This document shows positions 1 through 10,887 of a stretch of DNA of 14,670 nucleotides, in pieces (position 1 is the stretch's first letter; each line of letters begins with the position of its first letter). The notes below the pieces were generated by a model. It did not search any database. It saw nothing but the letters and a program-made list of their open reading frames with translations, and was not told the DNA's origin. The stretch comes from Phoronis ovalis (taxonomy: Eukaryota; Phoronida; Phoronidae), in contig JAOXYB010072499.1 of NCBI GenBank assembly GCA_028565635.1, positions 26,836-41,505 of the forward strand, written 5' to 3'. The position numbers and the translations under genes were made by a program.

Positions 1-96
1 ACTAGGGAAGTCATACATACTATATAACTGCCACAGTCTCGCATCTAATCCTCATAATATATACTAGGGAAGTCATAAATACTATATATCTGCCAC
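1..96. repeat. 62-bp tandem duplication, two partial copies
   Basis: The first 34 bases recur at 63-96 with two differences (both begin ACTAGGGAAGTCATA and end CTGCCAC), so the period is 62 bp. The first copy begins at the window edge, so the array may continue to the left. No coding potential is seen in it. Confidence 0.8.
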
Positions 97-3000
97 TGCC
101 AAGCAGAATATATTCTTAATAAAAAAAATATAATTGAAGTTCACTGTTGTTATTACAGAAACATATTTATTTCTTTATTTGCTGTAATGGGCCTCTTTAT
201 AGGAAACATGCCTAGTAGTTGAAACATACAGTAATATAGGTAATTTACATACTTTACAAACCTATTTTATTATACAATTGAGCATAATTGTAAGTCACTC
301 CATCTTACAAAGCGAAAATGATCACAATTGTCTTCATACATACACAGATTTGAAGTCAATCAGTAGCACCTGAATCCTTTCAAAAGTGTAACATTTGCTA
401 CACTTGCTACTATTATTCTGACTTGCAGTTATTCTATAAAATGTTTAACATTTTCAGTAGCTTTTGCTTATATATTTGACACAGTTTCTACAGAATTGTG
501 ACTATGCTGAAAAAGAATGTTATTTATAGAATCCAGATCTATCCATCTTTTAGTTTGTTAACCCAGTAAAAATTGGGTAAATGTTCTCATTAACATTCAC
601 AACAACAGGTATTCCAACATTTACAATTTTCTAAAAATATTTATACTTTAATTAAAATATCTATTTTTATTTCATACTGTGTAAAAATTTACATAACAAT
701 TATTTGAATTTACAATATTCTAGCTAGAAATGTTTTCCAATAATTAAGCAAGATTAATTTTCTAATGTATAAAATTGAATATGTTGTTTAAGAATATTTA
801 GTATGAAAAGTTGAGTTATTTCATATTTTTTCACATAGCTATAATAGATTCTTGGTATAAGAACACATTCTTTTGAGTGCACTTCATCTGTGTATGGCAC
901 AGGTGTCAGTTCAACAGTGAATAGCTTGAAATGTTGAAATCCAGTGTAACTGACAGGCTGGAAATATTTCAATACATGATAATTATCAGTTTTACATACA
1001 TGTACATATATAGTCTAATTTTGATGCAATGAAGAAATATTTTACAATAATATACGGATGTGCTTTTATTTCATTTCTTGTTTACTTCCATTAAAATGTA
1101 TTTTTCTATGATAAATAGTCATAAAATACAAAACTAATAAATAAGACCTACTTCATCCTTGTCTTTATTTATCCTCAACTGCAACACTTCCCTTCAATAA
1201 CATCTTTAGGCCAAAAGCTTTGAAACCTGTATGCATATTCTGAGATGACCCTTCTAACCTTAGGACAAACTTGTGTTGAATTCAAAAACGTAATCTCTTT
1301 TTTTTTTGATTTTCTACAGCTTGTTTTAACACAAAATCTTCGAGTGTGAGGGAATGTTGAAAAGTCGAAATATCTTTTTGTAAAAGAAATGGGCAAAACA
1401 AACAAAGAAGTGCAAGTAACTCATTTAATATTTAGCAAAATTCAAACAAAAACACAGATGTATTCATAATTTAGCGTCAGTATTTAGTGGCCATAATCAA
1501 TTGTCGATTTGCTGTTTAATCATGTTTAATGGGATTTAATGCCCTTATAATGATTGAACTGTATTCAAAATTCACGGCAGGCATGGGACTAAACAGTGCA
1601 GGTGTAGTATGGTGGCCTGTATTATCACCGGTATGACAATTAAACCGACTTGTTTACATCAATGATGATTCCCGCAAACAATCCCCTTTTGGACGTAGGT
1701 ACTGGGCAGAGAACAAATCCGGTCCAAAACGATGAATAGATCTATAAAAATATAGTATCCCGAATTATCATCAAAAGGTTATTATCATTTAGGGACAATA
1801 TGAAAAAATGTATTTTTTTTAATCTGGCATTTGCACGCCACTCCATTCTGACTTCGGCACAGAAACTTCACAAGAGTTGGGTACGCCGTGGGTACGTAGC
1901 TTCTAGGAAAATGCTATTTGTCTTTTTCTTATATAATGCATTTAAAGAATTGAATAGTTTTTGTAAAATCGCATTCTCGGATACGGGAATATTTTTTTAT
2001 CTTCTTGAAAATGTATCACCTAAAAGAACAGGTGTGCCGAAAATTACTACCGCATTTATAACACCAACAACGAGTACCTGCTATCTGACGATGTGACGTC
2101 ACAGGGTTCACCCAGTGCAATTCCGATGCTTGAATTGGTAGAAAAACAAATATGAAAAATAACAATGACCACTATCGTATGGTATTTTCACAACATGTCA
2201 CAGGACTCAATCGAGCAAGGATTATAGTATTGAATTACAGATATCCACAGCCATTTCATTTTCCGCTTTTTGTGTTTTTAACATTTACCTTTAGGTAAAT
2301 TCGGTGTAAACTCCAAGTAACCAGTTCAAAATTTATTATTTATATTCCCATGGTAGTTTTGGAGATGTGTCTCCACGTGTATCTCACATATTTTCAAGCT
2401 AGAAATTTGTAAAGAAATGTACTTTAGCAAGTTAAAATATACTTGTAAAATGAGAATAATTAGTTAAAGCGATAGATTCTTTTGCACCTACGATAGATTG
2501 ATTAATGAAACAAATAAAAATATTTTGAAATATAAAAATATATTTCGTAGTGGTGTGGTATTTCAAAATCTAAAATATTTCAGTGTTATACCATTAATGG
2601 CCACGTGTCATTGTAATTTACTGAGTGACAGTACTGCACTGTTTTTGTTGGTGATTAGTAAAGCTAAACTATTACTAACATAAATCCCGTTAGCATACAT
2701 ATGTAGAGCACCATTCTTAGATTAATGAAGTAGAAAATAAGTCAGTTTTTGTTTTGTATGTTGAATTAAAGGTATGTTGCTGGCCGTGGGCGAGTAACTG
2801 TATAATGCGCACTACCTATCCTTCATTGTTTTAAAGTAGAATTCTTTTATTCAGTGACATTCTTGACAGCAGTTTTGAATAAAATATAATTCCCGTTTAC
2901 GTCTTGGTGATGACTGATTTGTCAGAAAAACAACAAACATGTCATTTTATGGGATTTTATCATTGTATATTATTTTTAACTTATTATTTTAATATTATGA

Positions 3001-4922
3001 CTAATTTTCCGCGCATTAAACTGTGAATAATTTGTAAGAAACTATTGCAAAAAAATAAGAAAAGCAGAAGTGACATGTAAATGCTTTGTTGTTATTTTCT
3101 CTTGTCTAAAATCTTAATTATTAATAACTTTTGAAACTATACTTTGACTAAAAGCTTCTTGAATATGGCGTCTCTTTTTAAGTATGCAACAATTAATAGT
3201 AAATCGTAACATTTATTTTCAGAAACAATATACATTTGTTCTTAAAATGTTTTTAAAAATGACACAAACACATCGCTCGCCTGCAAAACTTTCATTACTT
3301 TCTCAAATGTTTTTTTTGTTTTTTTTTGATACGACAGCTGTCTCAATATCAAAACTGTTGGTCGTCTATCCCGAGACCATTCATACATATATGCACTAGG
3401 TAAGGATCCGGTACCTACACACCTAGTAAAGCTTAGTTCATCTCATATAGAAGACAGTTACATAATTCTAGCTGTTACAATTTGCTCACATACAGCGTTC
3501 ATTGAACACATGACACTAAACCAATAATTCTAAATGAACCAAGTAAACTTGCAACATTTCTGTAAAGTTTTGATTACGTTAGAATTGGTGTAAAGATTTT
3601 AAATCAACATTTGAAGTATTTGTGTTTTACTCAATTTTAAGTCTATTTTAGTAATAAGTTATTGGGATCAACACCGTTCCAAGTTGAATGTATAAACACT
3701 ATAAATTGCTTTAACGGGGCATATTTCTTTCAAAATTCTCATTTAAAACATTTATGGTGGAGTAGTTACAAATTTTATTCTGCGATTGATCAACAATAGT
3801 TGGCAGTACTTTAGGAGGCGATATGAAAAATGAAACCGTTTTATCCTTTTCTATGTCATAGACTAATTTCTGGGTGGATTTCTGTATATAGATAAGACCC
3901 CCTTCGATTCTATTTGTACAAGAACCTGTTACTAAGTTAGTATTGTAAATTGCTCTGTAGTACTTGCGATATTAATTATTAGCTGCTGGTAAACGCTCGC
4001 AAAAAAGACATGTAATATGTTTTAAAGAAATTATAAAATGCTAAAGTATTTTTTTCTCCCTAATTCTTTATACAGGCAGTCATACACCACATTTTTTCTA
4101 AATGTTTTAGAATTATTTTTTTGGAGTCACCTTTCTGGTATATAAATTCGAAAAATATAGAAATTTAAATATTTACAGCTTGTCTTCAGAAGATTAAACG
4201 TTTTAAGAAAGATACAACCAGTATGTAAATACAGACATTTGCTGTGCATAGTCGATTCTTAAACATCAAGCATACACAGTGAGGCTCTATTAGGGTTAAT
4301 TACCGCGTGGTTAAAATAACCTGCATTAATTAAAATTTCAAACCAAATTACAAGTAAAACCTTTAAATGGTAATATGATGATAGTGGCGGTAAGTATATA
4401 AACAGCAGGTGAAAACATTATGTGGACAAGGTGTGACACACACCATCTGTTTCACTAGACGCTAGCTAACACCTCTGTGCTTGATTTCGCCTTGTTGGAC
4501 TAATTAACATATTCCTTCATAACTATGCACAGTTACAAAATTGTTACAAAGAGTTGGTTAAACATAAGAACAACTAAAATGACGTGTGCGACATTAAAAC
4601 AAGTGTTTTGATCACGCAGGACATTTTTTTATAAATGCTTTACTGATTTCCTTGGAAAATAGTATTTTTCTTGAATGAGGATGGAAAGCTATCGTTAAGT
4701 GGAAAAGTGCTGTTATTTTAATAAGACGTGTCCTATCTCTTAGTAAATAGCTCAATCCGTTTACTTGACAAAAAGGTGTGCTAAGTGGCTACTTTTACTA
4801 CACGAAACGGTTTTGATAAGGCAATGTTTAGAATTGTTTGTCGAAAAACCATGCTTTGCAACAATGTATAAATTGCTAATTAGGTAGACAATGGCCACGG
4901 GATGGTAGAAAATAACAGCGAA
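97..4922. other. Long AT-rich stretch without a supported gene
   Basis: Both strands were read for splice-bounded open frames, RNA genes and repeat ends. Only short open frames with low-complexity or unfamiliar translations appear. The one frame that looks slightly protein-like (minus strand, 754-959, behind an AG acceptor) has no recognised homologue and is treated as a finding, not a gene. No tRNA or rRNA is recognised. The region lies downstream of the Snail-family gene, so distal regulatory DNA is possible but nothing specific shows it. Confidence 0.5.
2094..2101. promoter_or_regulatory. Consensus CRE octamer
   Basis: A perfect palindromic TGACGTCA, the CREB/ATF consensus, is embedded in a slightly more GC-rich patch. 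No neighbouring gene start could be supported, so the match may be chance and function is unproven. Confidence 0.25.
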
Positions 4923-5022
4923 AAACAGGCGAAACCAGCTTTGGAACAAAAAGTCAATTAACAGTTATTAAAACAGGCGAAACCAGCATTGGAACAAAAT
5001 TAAAGTCAATTAACAATTATTA
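4923..5022. repeat. About 48-bp tandem duplication
   Basis: Two adjacent copies start at 4923 and 4971. Each reads AAACAGGCGAAACCAGC, then TTGGAACAAAA, and ends with GTCAATTAACA followed by TTATT. The second copy has a 4-bp insertion and a few substitutions. This is a direct, fairly recent local duplication in non-coding DNA. Confidence 0.9.
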
Positions 5023-6002
5023 CTGGCACATGCGAGCTGATTAGACTTCTGTGCAATGTGACCCGCTTACATGTACTATAATTACACATGGGTGCATTTA
5101 TTTGTTAACAGTTTTGACAATTGAACAACGTGTAAAGAATTGTCCCTTTCCTTATCATTAGCATATGCCATACGATTTATTTGTTGACTTCAGTTAGTTT
5201 AAGCTGTTTGTTCAAAAATGTTAAAAACTCCGTTTTCGTAAAATGGTATTCAAATATGACTAAAGCACGAATATTTGTTGGGAGATGAAATACATTCAAT
5301 TACAGAAACAGATTGTGTATGGAGATTATATAAAACACTTGTAAATTAAGCTGAAATTAGAATTTGACTTTTGAGTGACACATTGCATAATTAAATTCAA
5401 TATCCACTTGCGGTGATCGTTAACTCGCCTTGTTCGAGTCACACGAGCTAATCATCGTCTCATCCTGTTACTTCCTTCAAAACGTATATGATATTAAAAA
5501 TCTAGCTGAGATTTTCTCATATGCAATTTTCTCGCTTTTATTTTAATAACAAAAGCTATCATCTCCTTTAATGAATAGAAATTAAATTGAGTTGAAAGTT
5601 TTCAACGTGATTATCTTATAAGATTGGAGACCAGCAAAGAAAACAAATATTATCAATATATAACTTATAATGACTATTTAATTATTAGAATTTTATCAAT
5701 AAATACATAAATTGAAAGTCATTTTCACACCGTGACTATACCAATTTGAATAAAACCTCATCAAAAATTGTTGATTAACGTATGTTCGGTCATCTTGACA
5801 AATTTCTGATCAAGTTTTATTTAAGTTTTTTTAAGTGTATAACATTTTAAATAAGTGTTTCATTCACTCAGTACATTACGTCATAAATAAATTCCATTCT
5901 CTCTAACAATATTTTTAGCACATTTCAGTGGAAGACTAAAAAGAAACAAATAATAATTAAAAAAAGTCACCTCTGATTGAGATCGTCGACAAATAATATA
6001 TG
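5023..6002. other. AT-rich stretch, nothing recognised
   Basis: No open frame, RNA gene or repeat boundary can be supported here. The stretch lies beyond the likely poly(A) site of the minus-strand Snail-family gene. Confidence 0.5.
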
Positions 6003-6008
6003 TTTATT
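6003..6008 (-). terminator. Candidate poly(A) signal of the Snail-family gene
   Basis: TTTATT on the plus strand reads AATAAA on the minus strand, about 555 nt past the stop codon. It is the first canonical hexamer I found downstream of the stop. Use of this site is inferred; other AT-rich hexamers lie further downstream. Confidence 0.4.
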
Positions 6009-6563
6009 CTTATAGAAATATAAACTTAAAATGCAACTTAAACAAAATAATTTGCGCTATGTGCATTATTTCATCAAATGTTGACTAATAATTTTGCCTC
6101 TTTAAATATATAACTAGACATCATTGCACTCGAAAATAAAGTATTCATATATTCCATAAAATTAAATACGTTACGATCACCATACCAGCATATACTTTAC
6201 ACATTTCCAGTGGCCAAATGTTATTTGTCGCTTTGACCAAAAATGTCGAGACAATTAATTTAACACGCTAAACTAATGGCACAAAAAATCAAAATCTACT
6301 TTGACACAATACACATTTACCCATCAGGCACTACTAAACATTTAATTCTGCCTCTCTAAATATCTAAAATAAATTTATCACTCAGTTTGTTTTTGAGTTG
6401 TCAGATAGTCTGATGCAAGCACGTGTATGCAGTTTGTCCAACAGGAAATAGTACTGTAACATATGCGTAATGAATCACCGACACACGGGGACGCGCTTTG
6501 ACAGTAAATAATAATTATACATAATGACCATTGGGTCATAGGTCGAATTCATTTAAACTATAC

Positions 6564-8886
6564 CTATTGTACAATAATGTGTCCCGAACAACCACCATCT
6601 TCATGTTTTAGCAATAAAGACATACGAGAGAAAGTCTTACTACAAGATTTACAACTGTACTTTTTGATGTCTGAATGCGTTTGAAGATGAGCACGAAGGT
6701 TTGATCGGTCTGCAAAAGCTCGACCACAATGTTCACATTTGAATGGCTTTTCTCCTGTGTGTGTGCGGATATGTCCCTGTAACAACCACGGTCGAGAAAA
6801 AGCTTTTCCACATAGTTTGCATTTGCACGGTAATGTATGCGTACGGATATGCATCTTTAAAGCACCTAAACTGACGTAGGTTTTCTCACAGTATTTACAA
6901 TTAAATTGTTTTTTCACTTGTGATATGCAGTGAAATTGCTTGTGTTTAGAAAGTCCACTAAACGTAGAATAAGATTTGTTACATGCCTCGCAGACATATC
7001 GAGGTGGATCACCCGGTCTTGATTTCCTATCAACTTTTGTATCCGCTAGGATACTTTCTATACTCCAGGGTAATTTAGGCTTGGTTTCGGCTTCAAATTT
7101 TTCTGGTGATTTCTCGTTACCATTTGATTTGTGACGCTCTTCCATTATACCTGCATACGGCGATCGTAAGCACTCTGGACTCAGCTGTTGATGAGACGGT
7201 GACATACGAGAGATTGGCACAAGCGGAGGAGGAGGCAAGAACGCGTTATATCCAGCTAATAATGGATGATGCGCTAAAGTTTCATGGACTTGTGCTAAAT
7301 TGTGCAAGTGTTGTTGCCAAGGTAACGATAACGGCATCATAGCACTATGCTGAAGAGGCGACAAACTCCCATGGGGCCAGAAATGGTGCAAATCTGCCAA
7401 CTTCAACAGATCACTAGTATAGTGTTCCTTAAGTAGTGGGTGAAAACCTGGCTCGGGGGATCTATTCTTCAAGGCTTGTACGGCTCTGTGCATTAATTCA
7501 CTATGAGCAGCTATGGCAGGTTCTGGGCTACGTGTCTTCATCGACTCCAACATTCTGTGAGACATTTCAGGGTGAGCTAACATGTTGAACTCTGGTGAAG
7601 GTGTTCGATTGTAGGAATATTCTTTTATTAAGTCTGAAAAATCAAATAAATTTTTTTTTTAATACATTTAACACATTGACACTTTTATACGTTCAGTTAG
7701 AAACGCATCTGCTTGCATGTGATTATGCTATGTGTATTTGGGATGTAACCCTCATCCCTGTGCGATTTATACATACAAATTCCTACAAACCCACAAACAC
7801 GTTTTATAAAGTGTCATTTTGACAGTGTTAATTTTTTCCTTAATCAGACGATTAATCTTTTCTTGACTCATATTAACACGGACATTAATCGAATCTTAAA
7901 CGACAGGTCTTAAAGACGTCGTCATTACTGTACTAATTAAAGTGTATTACAAACTTGTTTGTCTATCGGATGTCATTTGAAGCTTCATTTAACAATTCCG
8001 CTATAAAATCTCAGCAGTAGACAAATCCCGTAATAACGAATTGCTAAATATCTAGTCGGTGTCATATAAATAACCATAAAAATAGGTTTTATGCATAAAA
8101 ATATTTAACCACTACCCATGTTTTAGATAACTTTTATATCAAGGAAGACGCCCGGTTACGAGTCAATGCAAAATTTACTGCAACAATATTTGTAGTAGTT
8201 TGTTGAACATAAATAAAAGAAGCTAACGTAAATTCTACATTAGTGAATTTACACGCAGGAATTTGTCACAATAAAAGAAATAAATTGACTGAGAAAAACA
8301 TAATGCTGGGTTGTAACCAAACTCTTGGTCAAGTTAAATGTTATCAAACATAAATATAAAGATTAAATCTAAGAATTCCTTTAGAAAATTATGAATGCTT
8401 TAGTGTTTTCTGGCCTGTTTCACTATTCGGTGTCTTATTTAAATTTTGTTGAGGTTTATTTAATGGTTGACGCTTTGCTTATAACGTGTAAAGTGTAATT
8501 AGATTTTAAATACTGTGGTGTTTAAAAACACTTTTAGTCTAGATGCAATTGCTAAAATACTATTAATTTTATCTTTGATGTTTATGAACAAACTGATCAT
8601 AGTAAAATGTACGTACATACATTGCCGATACATTGATTTTATTACTCACCAGTATATGCAGAATAAATACATAAAAATATGCAGTTTGATATAAACACAA
8701 ATATTGCTTACCTGTGTTGTCTAAGGTACTATGCGAATCAACCGGACTGGCTAGTGGTAATTCGCTATCGCTTGGCACAATACGTTCTGTACGATGGTTA
8801 TCCGATACTGTAATTTCTGCACTGAAATTTTCGGGTACAACTTGTCCGGGAGAATCGTCTGGCTTGATTAGTAATTTTCTTGGCAT
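6564..8886 (-). CDS. snail: Snail-family C2H2 zinc-finger transcriptional repressor, two exons, complete
   Basis: The coding sequence joins 8886-8712 and 7633-6564, giving 414 residues. The donor (ACACAG|GTAAGC) and acceptor (GATTTTTCAG|AC) split a GAC codon in matching phase; the intron is 1078 bp. The start is chosen because the protein then opens with MPRKLLIKP, a SNAG-like motif that must be N-terminal, and A is at -3. Zinc fingers, by Cys/His positions: ZF1 273-293, ZF2 304-324, ZF3 330-350, ZF4 358-378, ZF5 386-407 (the last is C2HC, usual for Snail). Hallmarks include [37 protein letters not shown] and [10 protein letters not shown]. Residues 71-116 hold two 23-residue repeats starting SPE, and 248-254 reads WSIESIL, close to an eh1 Groucho-binding motif. 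No PxDLS CtBP motif is seen. Family knowledge: Snail proteins are nuclear, bind CAGGTG E-boxes and repress epithelial genes in mesoderm and in cell migration. Scratch is less likely because the finger sequences fit Snail/Slug better. Confidence 0.97.
7634..8711 (-). other. Intron of the Snail-family gene
   Basis: This phase-1 GT-AG intron falls between the SNAG-bearing exon and the rest of the protein. It is AT-rich. No repeat ends, RNA gene or open frame of note is seen inside it. Confidence 0.9.
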
Positions 8887-9210
8887 ACTGATTTCAGCAG
8901 CTGCACATCAGTTTTGGTGGTCACCGGACCGAATTGAAAATAAATGATCACACATAGGGTATATATGTCTCTTACCAGGTGTGTTTCACAAATACACGTG
9001 TGTAATATCCAATCAGGCACAAACTCATACAATAAGCCACGCCCATTGACCAATCAGAGTTCAGATAACAAATAAGTGAAATTTAACACCAGTAGCAAGT
9101 ATCGTAAAAACAGGTGTCTTTAAATAAGTAATCCGTTTAGCTACTCATTTAGAAAGTTATCTATTGTACAGTTGCATGAGAATTTGAATAGATACGGTAA
9201 AGGGGGCGGG
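8887..9210 (-). promoter_or_regulatory. Probable core and proximal promoter of the Snail-family gene
   Basis: Reading the minus strand, a TATA-like stretch at 8966-8960 (ATATATACC) lies about 75 bp before the start codon and would give a 5' UTR of roughly 45 nt. Further upstream are plus-strand CCAATCA boxes at 9009-9015 and 9050-9056, a CACGCCC box near 9038-9044 and a GC box (GGGGCGGG) at 9203-9210. Two CAGGTG E-boxes (8976-8981, 9111-9116) and a CACGTG (8995-9000) lie among them. The combination of core and proximal elements next to a complete first exon supports a promoter; the transcription start itself is not seen. Confidence 0.6.
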
Positions 9211-9258
9211 TGTAAATTAGCTCTTTAACAAAATAGGTAGTACACAAGTAAATTATAG

Positions 9259-9323
9259 GGATTACAGTCCCTGTCGACAGTTCTGGTAACCTGTAGGGAT
9301 TAGACAGGGATAAATAAGGATTA
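9259..9323 (+). promoter_or_regulatory. Cluster of three GGATTA motifs
   Basis: GGATTA occurs at 9259-9264, 9297-9302 and 9318-9323, all in the same orientation, 370-440 bp upstream of the Snail-family start codon. GGATTA is the core recognised by K50 homeodomain proteins (Otx, Goosecoid, Pitx). By eye I find only two other matches on either strand in the whole window. Function is inferred; local micro-duplication of TAGGGATTA could also explain two of the copies. Confidence 0.35.
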
Positions 9324-9581
9324 GCAACACATTAGCATGTTTTAGTTTGAATAAACAAAATGTTTATTACACAGTGAGTAGTTTTTAATAACAAGAGGCA
9401 CCTGGTTCACGTAGAAAGTATGAGAAAGATAACATAATAATTTAAGTATGCACTTGCTGCACCATAGAAAATCGTTTGATTTACCATGCTTGATTGAGGA
9501 AGTAAACATTTTTGATTGTGCATATAACGGATAAAAATTATATAAGACGCAGGACATTTTTCCGTAGTTACTGTTCATTTC

Positions 9582-9624
9582 ATCTAGGATATATAAAACT
9601 CTTAGAGTTTTATATATCCTAGAT
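9582..9624. repeat. Perfect 43-bp palindrome (21-bp arms, 1-bp centre)
   Basis: The arm 9582-9602 (begins ATCTAGGATATATAAAAC) is followed by one T at 9603 and then by its exact reverse complement at 9604-9624. With a single-base centre it would form a cruciform or snap-back hairpin and is too tight for a normal microRNA precursor. No transposon ends or target duplications were found around it. Confidence 0.95.
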
Positions 9625-10319
9625 TTCATAAACGAATTTTTGTGATAATTTTAGGAAAGCAAATCATCCTTTTAAAATTACAGTACCACATTTAACTTGA
9701 TCCGGGAACGGTACACGTTCTTTGAAAACGTATACTAAAATAAGAAAAATTAAATGCAAATCATCTCAAACTGTATTCTGTCTAATTTTAAACCAACTGA
9801 CATATTAAAAATTAACATCGTTTTTCGGTAATAGGCGAGGGGGATAATAATAGCATTGACCCGAGATTGTCCAAATTTATTTGTGATCAGTGAAATAAAA
9901 AACTTATTTTGTGTGAATCCTGAAATGTCACGTATACGTGATGCTCGAAAAGTGATATTTATTTCTCGTTAGCCGTTAAATAGATATGGTTTATATCTTC
10001 GATTCGTGATTTTCCACCTTCCTATCCACCATAAACACACCTGTGATTTTGATATTTTATTTCCTTGATACATTACCCCCTGGCCATTCCCCTCACCCGG
10101 TAAGAATTTTATTCTCCAGTTGGGTTAATTTTGAAACTATTTAAATAGGAAAGTTATTTTCTCTTCAAGAAAATCAGATAATCGCAGGCAGTTTGTGCAG
10201 CAACAATGTGCGCTGTATGGCAAAAGTTGTTAATTTTGATGATTCTTGACAAGTACCACGCGCTGACTACAGGCGCCTGATATGCTATCTATAAACACAC
10301 ACGCACAGGAACATAAATT
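9625..10319. other. Intergenic stretch, nothing recognised
   Basis: There is no supported coding frame, RNA gene or repeat boundary. The string TACCCCCTGG near 10075 resembles one transposon terminus found at 11327-11336, but no matching partner end or target duplication was found. Confidence 0.5.
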
Positions 10320-10580
10320 TGTGGCCTTATGTTCCTAAATGTGGTGAAATTATCAACCAACCAAATCGAAAATTAAAGACCCGCGTAATTAAACCTTCCG
10401 CTCCTAACAGTTTCATAAGCAATTTATATCGGTTGTAATGGTTTGATATCTTTTTCGTAACCGACATTATTTTAATTCCACTCCTCAGTTTTTAAAAATG
10501 CTCGACAATTATTTTTAAATAACAATAGTTTACCCATTTAGAGCTGTATTCATTATTTTGTCATAATTTCCAGATACAAC
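10320..10580 (+). repeat. Diverged repeat R1, copy a
   Basis: This copy shares an ordered series of matches with 12350-12515: GGCCTTATGTTCC near its start, then a CCTAA.AGTTT...AATTTAT block, and a TATTCATT...CATAATTT block near its end, with gaps between. The order and orientation agree, but identity is moderate, so the relationship is probable and not certain. Confidence 0.5.
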
Positions 10581-10879
10581 GGTGCTATTCATTTGAACAG
10601 CATTGTTTCATCTTTATGCTACACAGAAATACAAATATTGTAAGTAGATGATTGCCTCTATAGTTTGAGAATCCCCTGTAGCGTTTGCCCTCTAACGGGA
10701 AGCAAGAGAACATCTAGTGACATCTAACGGAAAACTTATATGAGTATTTGGCCTTTTTATGATCTTGAACAATGAACCTAATACTGACATTTTCTGAATA
10801 TTTCTACATGAAAAACTACTATGATTATAATCACAAAAATTAACATCTTAGGTATGAAACTTTCTAGTGAATTTTCAGT

Positions 10880-10887
10880 ACATCAAC
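10880..10887 (+). repeat. Left 8-bp target-site duplication of transposon 1
   Basis: ACATCAAC here is repeated exactly at 11337-11344, directly abutting both ends of the 449-bp element. Confidence 0.85.

Noticed and set aside
1175-1405. Minus-strand open frame with an apparent acceptor upstream and AATAAA just past its end
   Set aside because: Two frames looked equally protein-like over parts of it, neither gave a recognisable family, and there is no consistent join to the 754-959 frame.
1800-2096. Plus-strand open frame of 98 codons
   Set aside because: There is no recognised motif, the composition is like its surroundings and there is no supporting promoter or splice context.
3395-3434. 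BamHI, KpnI and HindIII sites in a row, flanked by ACTAGGT/ACCTAGT, resembling a cloning polylinker
   Set aside because: The spacing and surrounding sequence are ordinary AT-rich genomic DNA, with no vector sequence alongside; chance is the simpler explanation.
6526-6545. TGACC/GGTCA palindrome and a DR1-like nuclear receptor site next to the Snail stop codon
   Set aside because: The match is imperfect (AGGTCG in the second half) and lies in the 3' UTR; too weak to call a regulatory site.
7106-7342. Plus-strand open frame of 78 codons
   Set aside because: It is antisense to the Snail-family coding exon and has no family features of its own.
10060-10082. TACCCCCTGG resembling the type B transposon terminus
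   Set aside because: There is no subterminal GTGTGC.GCC motif, no partner end and no 8-bp duplication.
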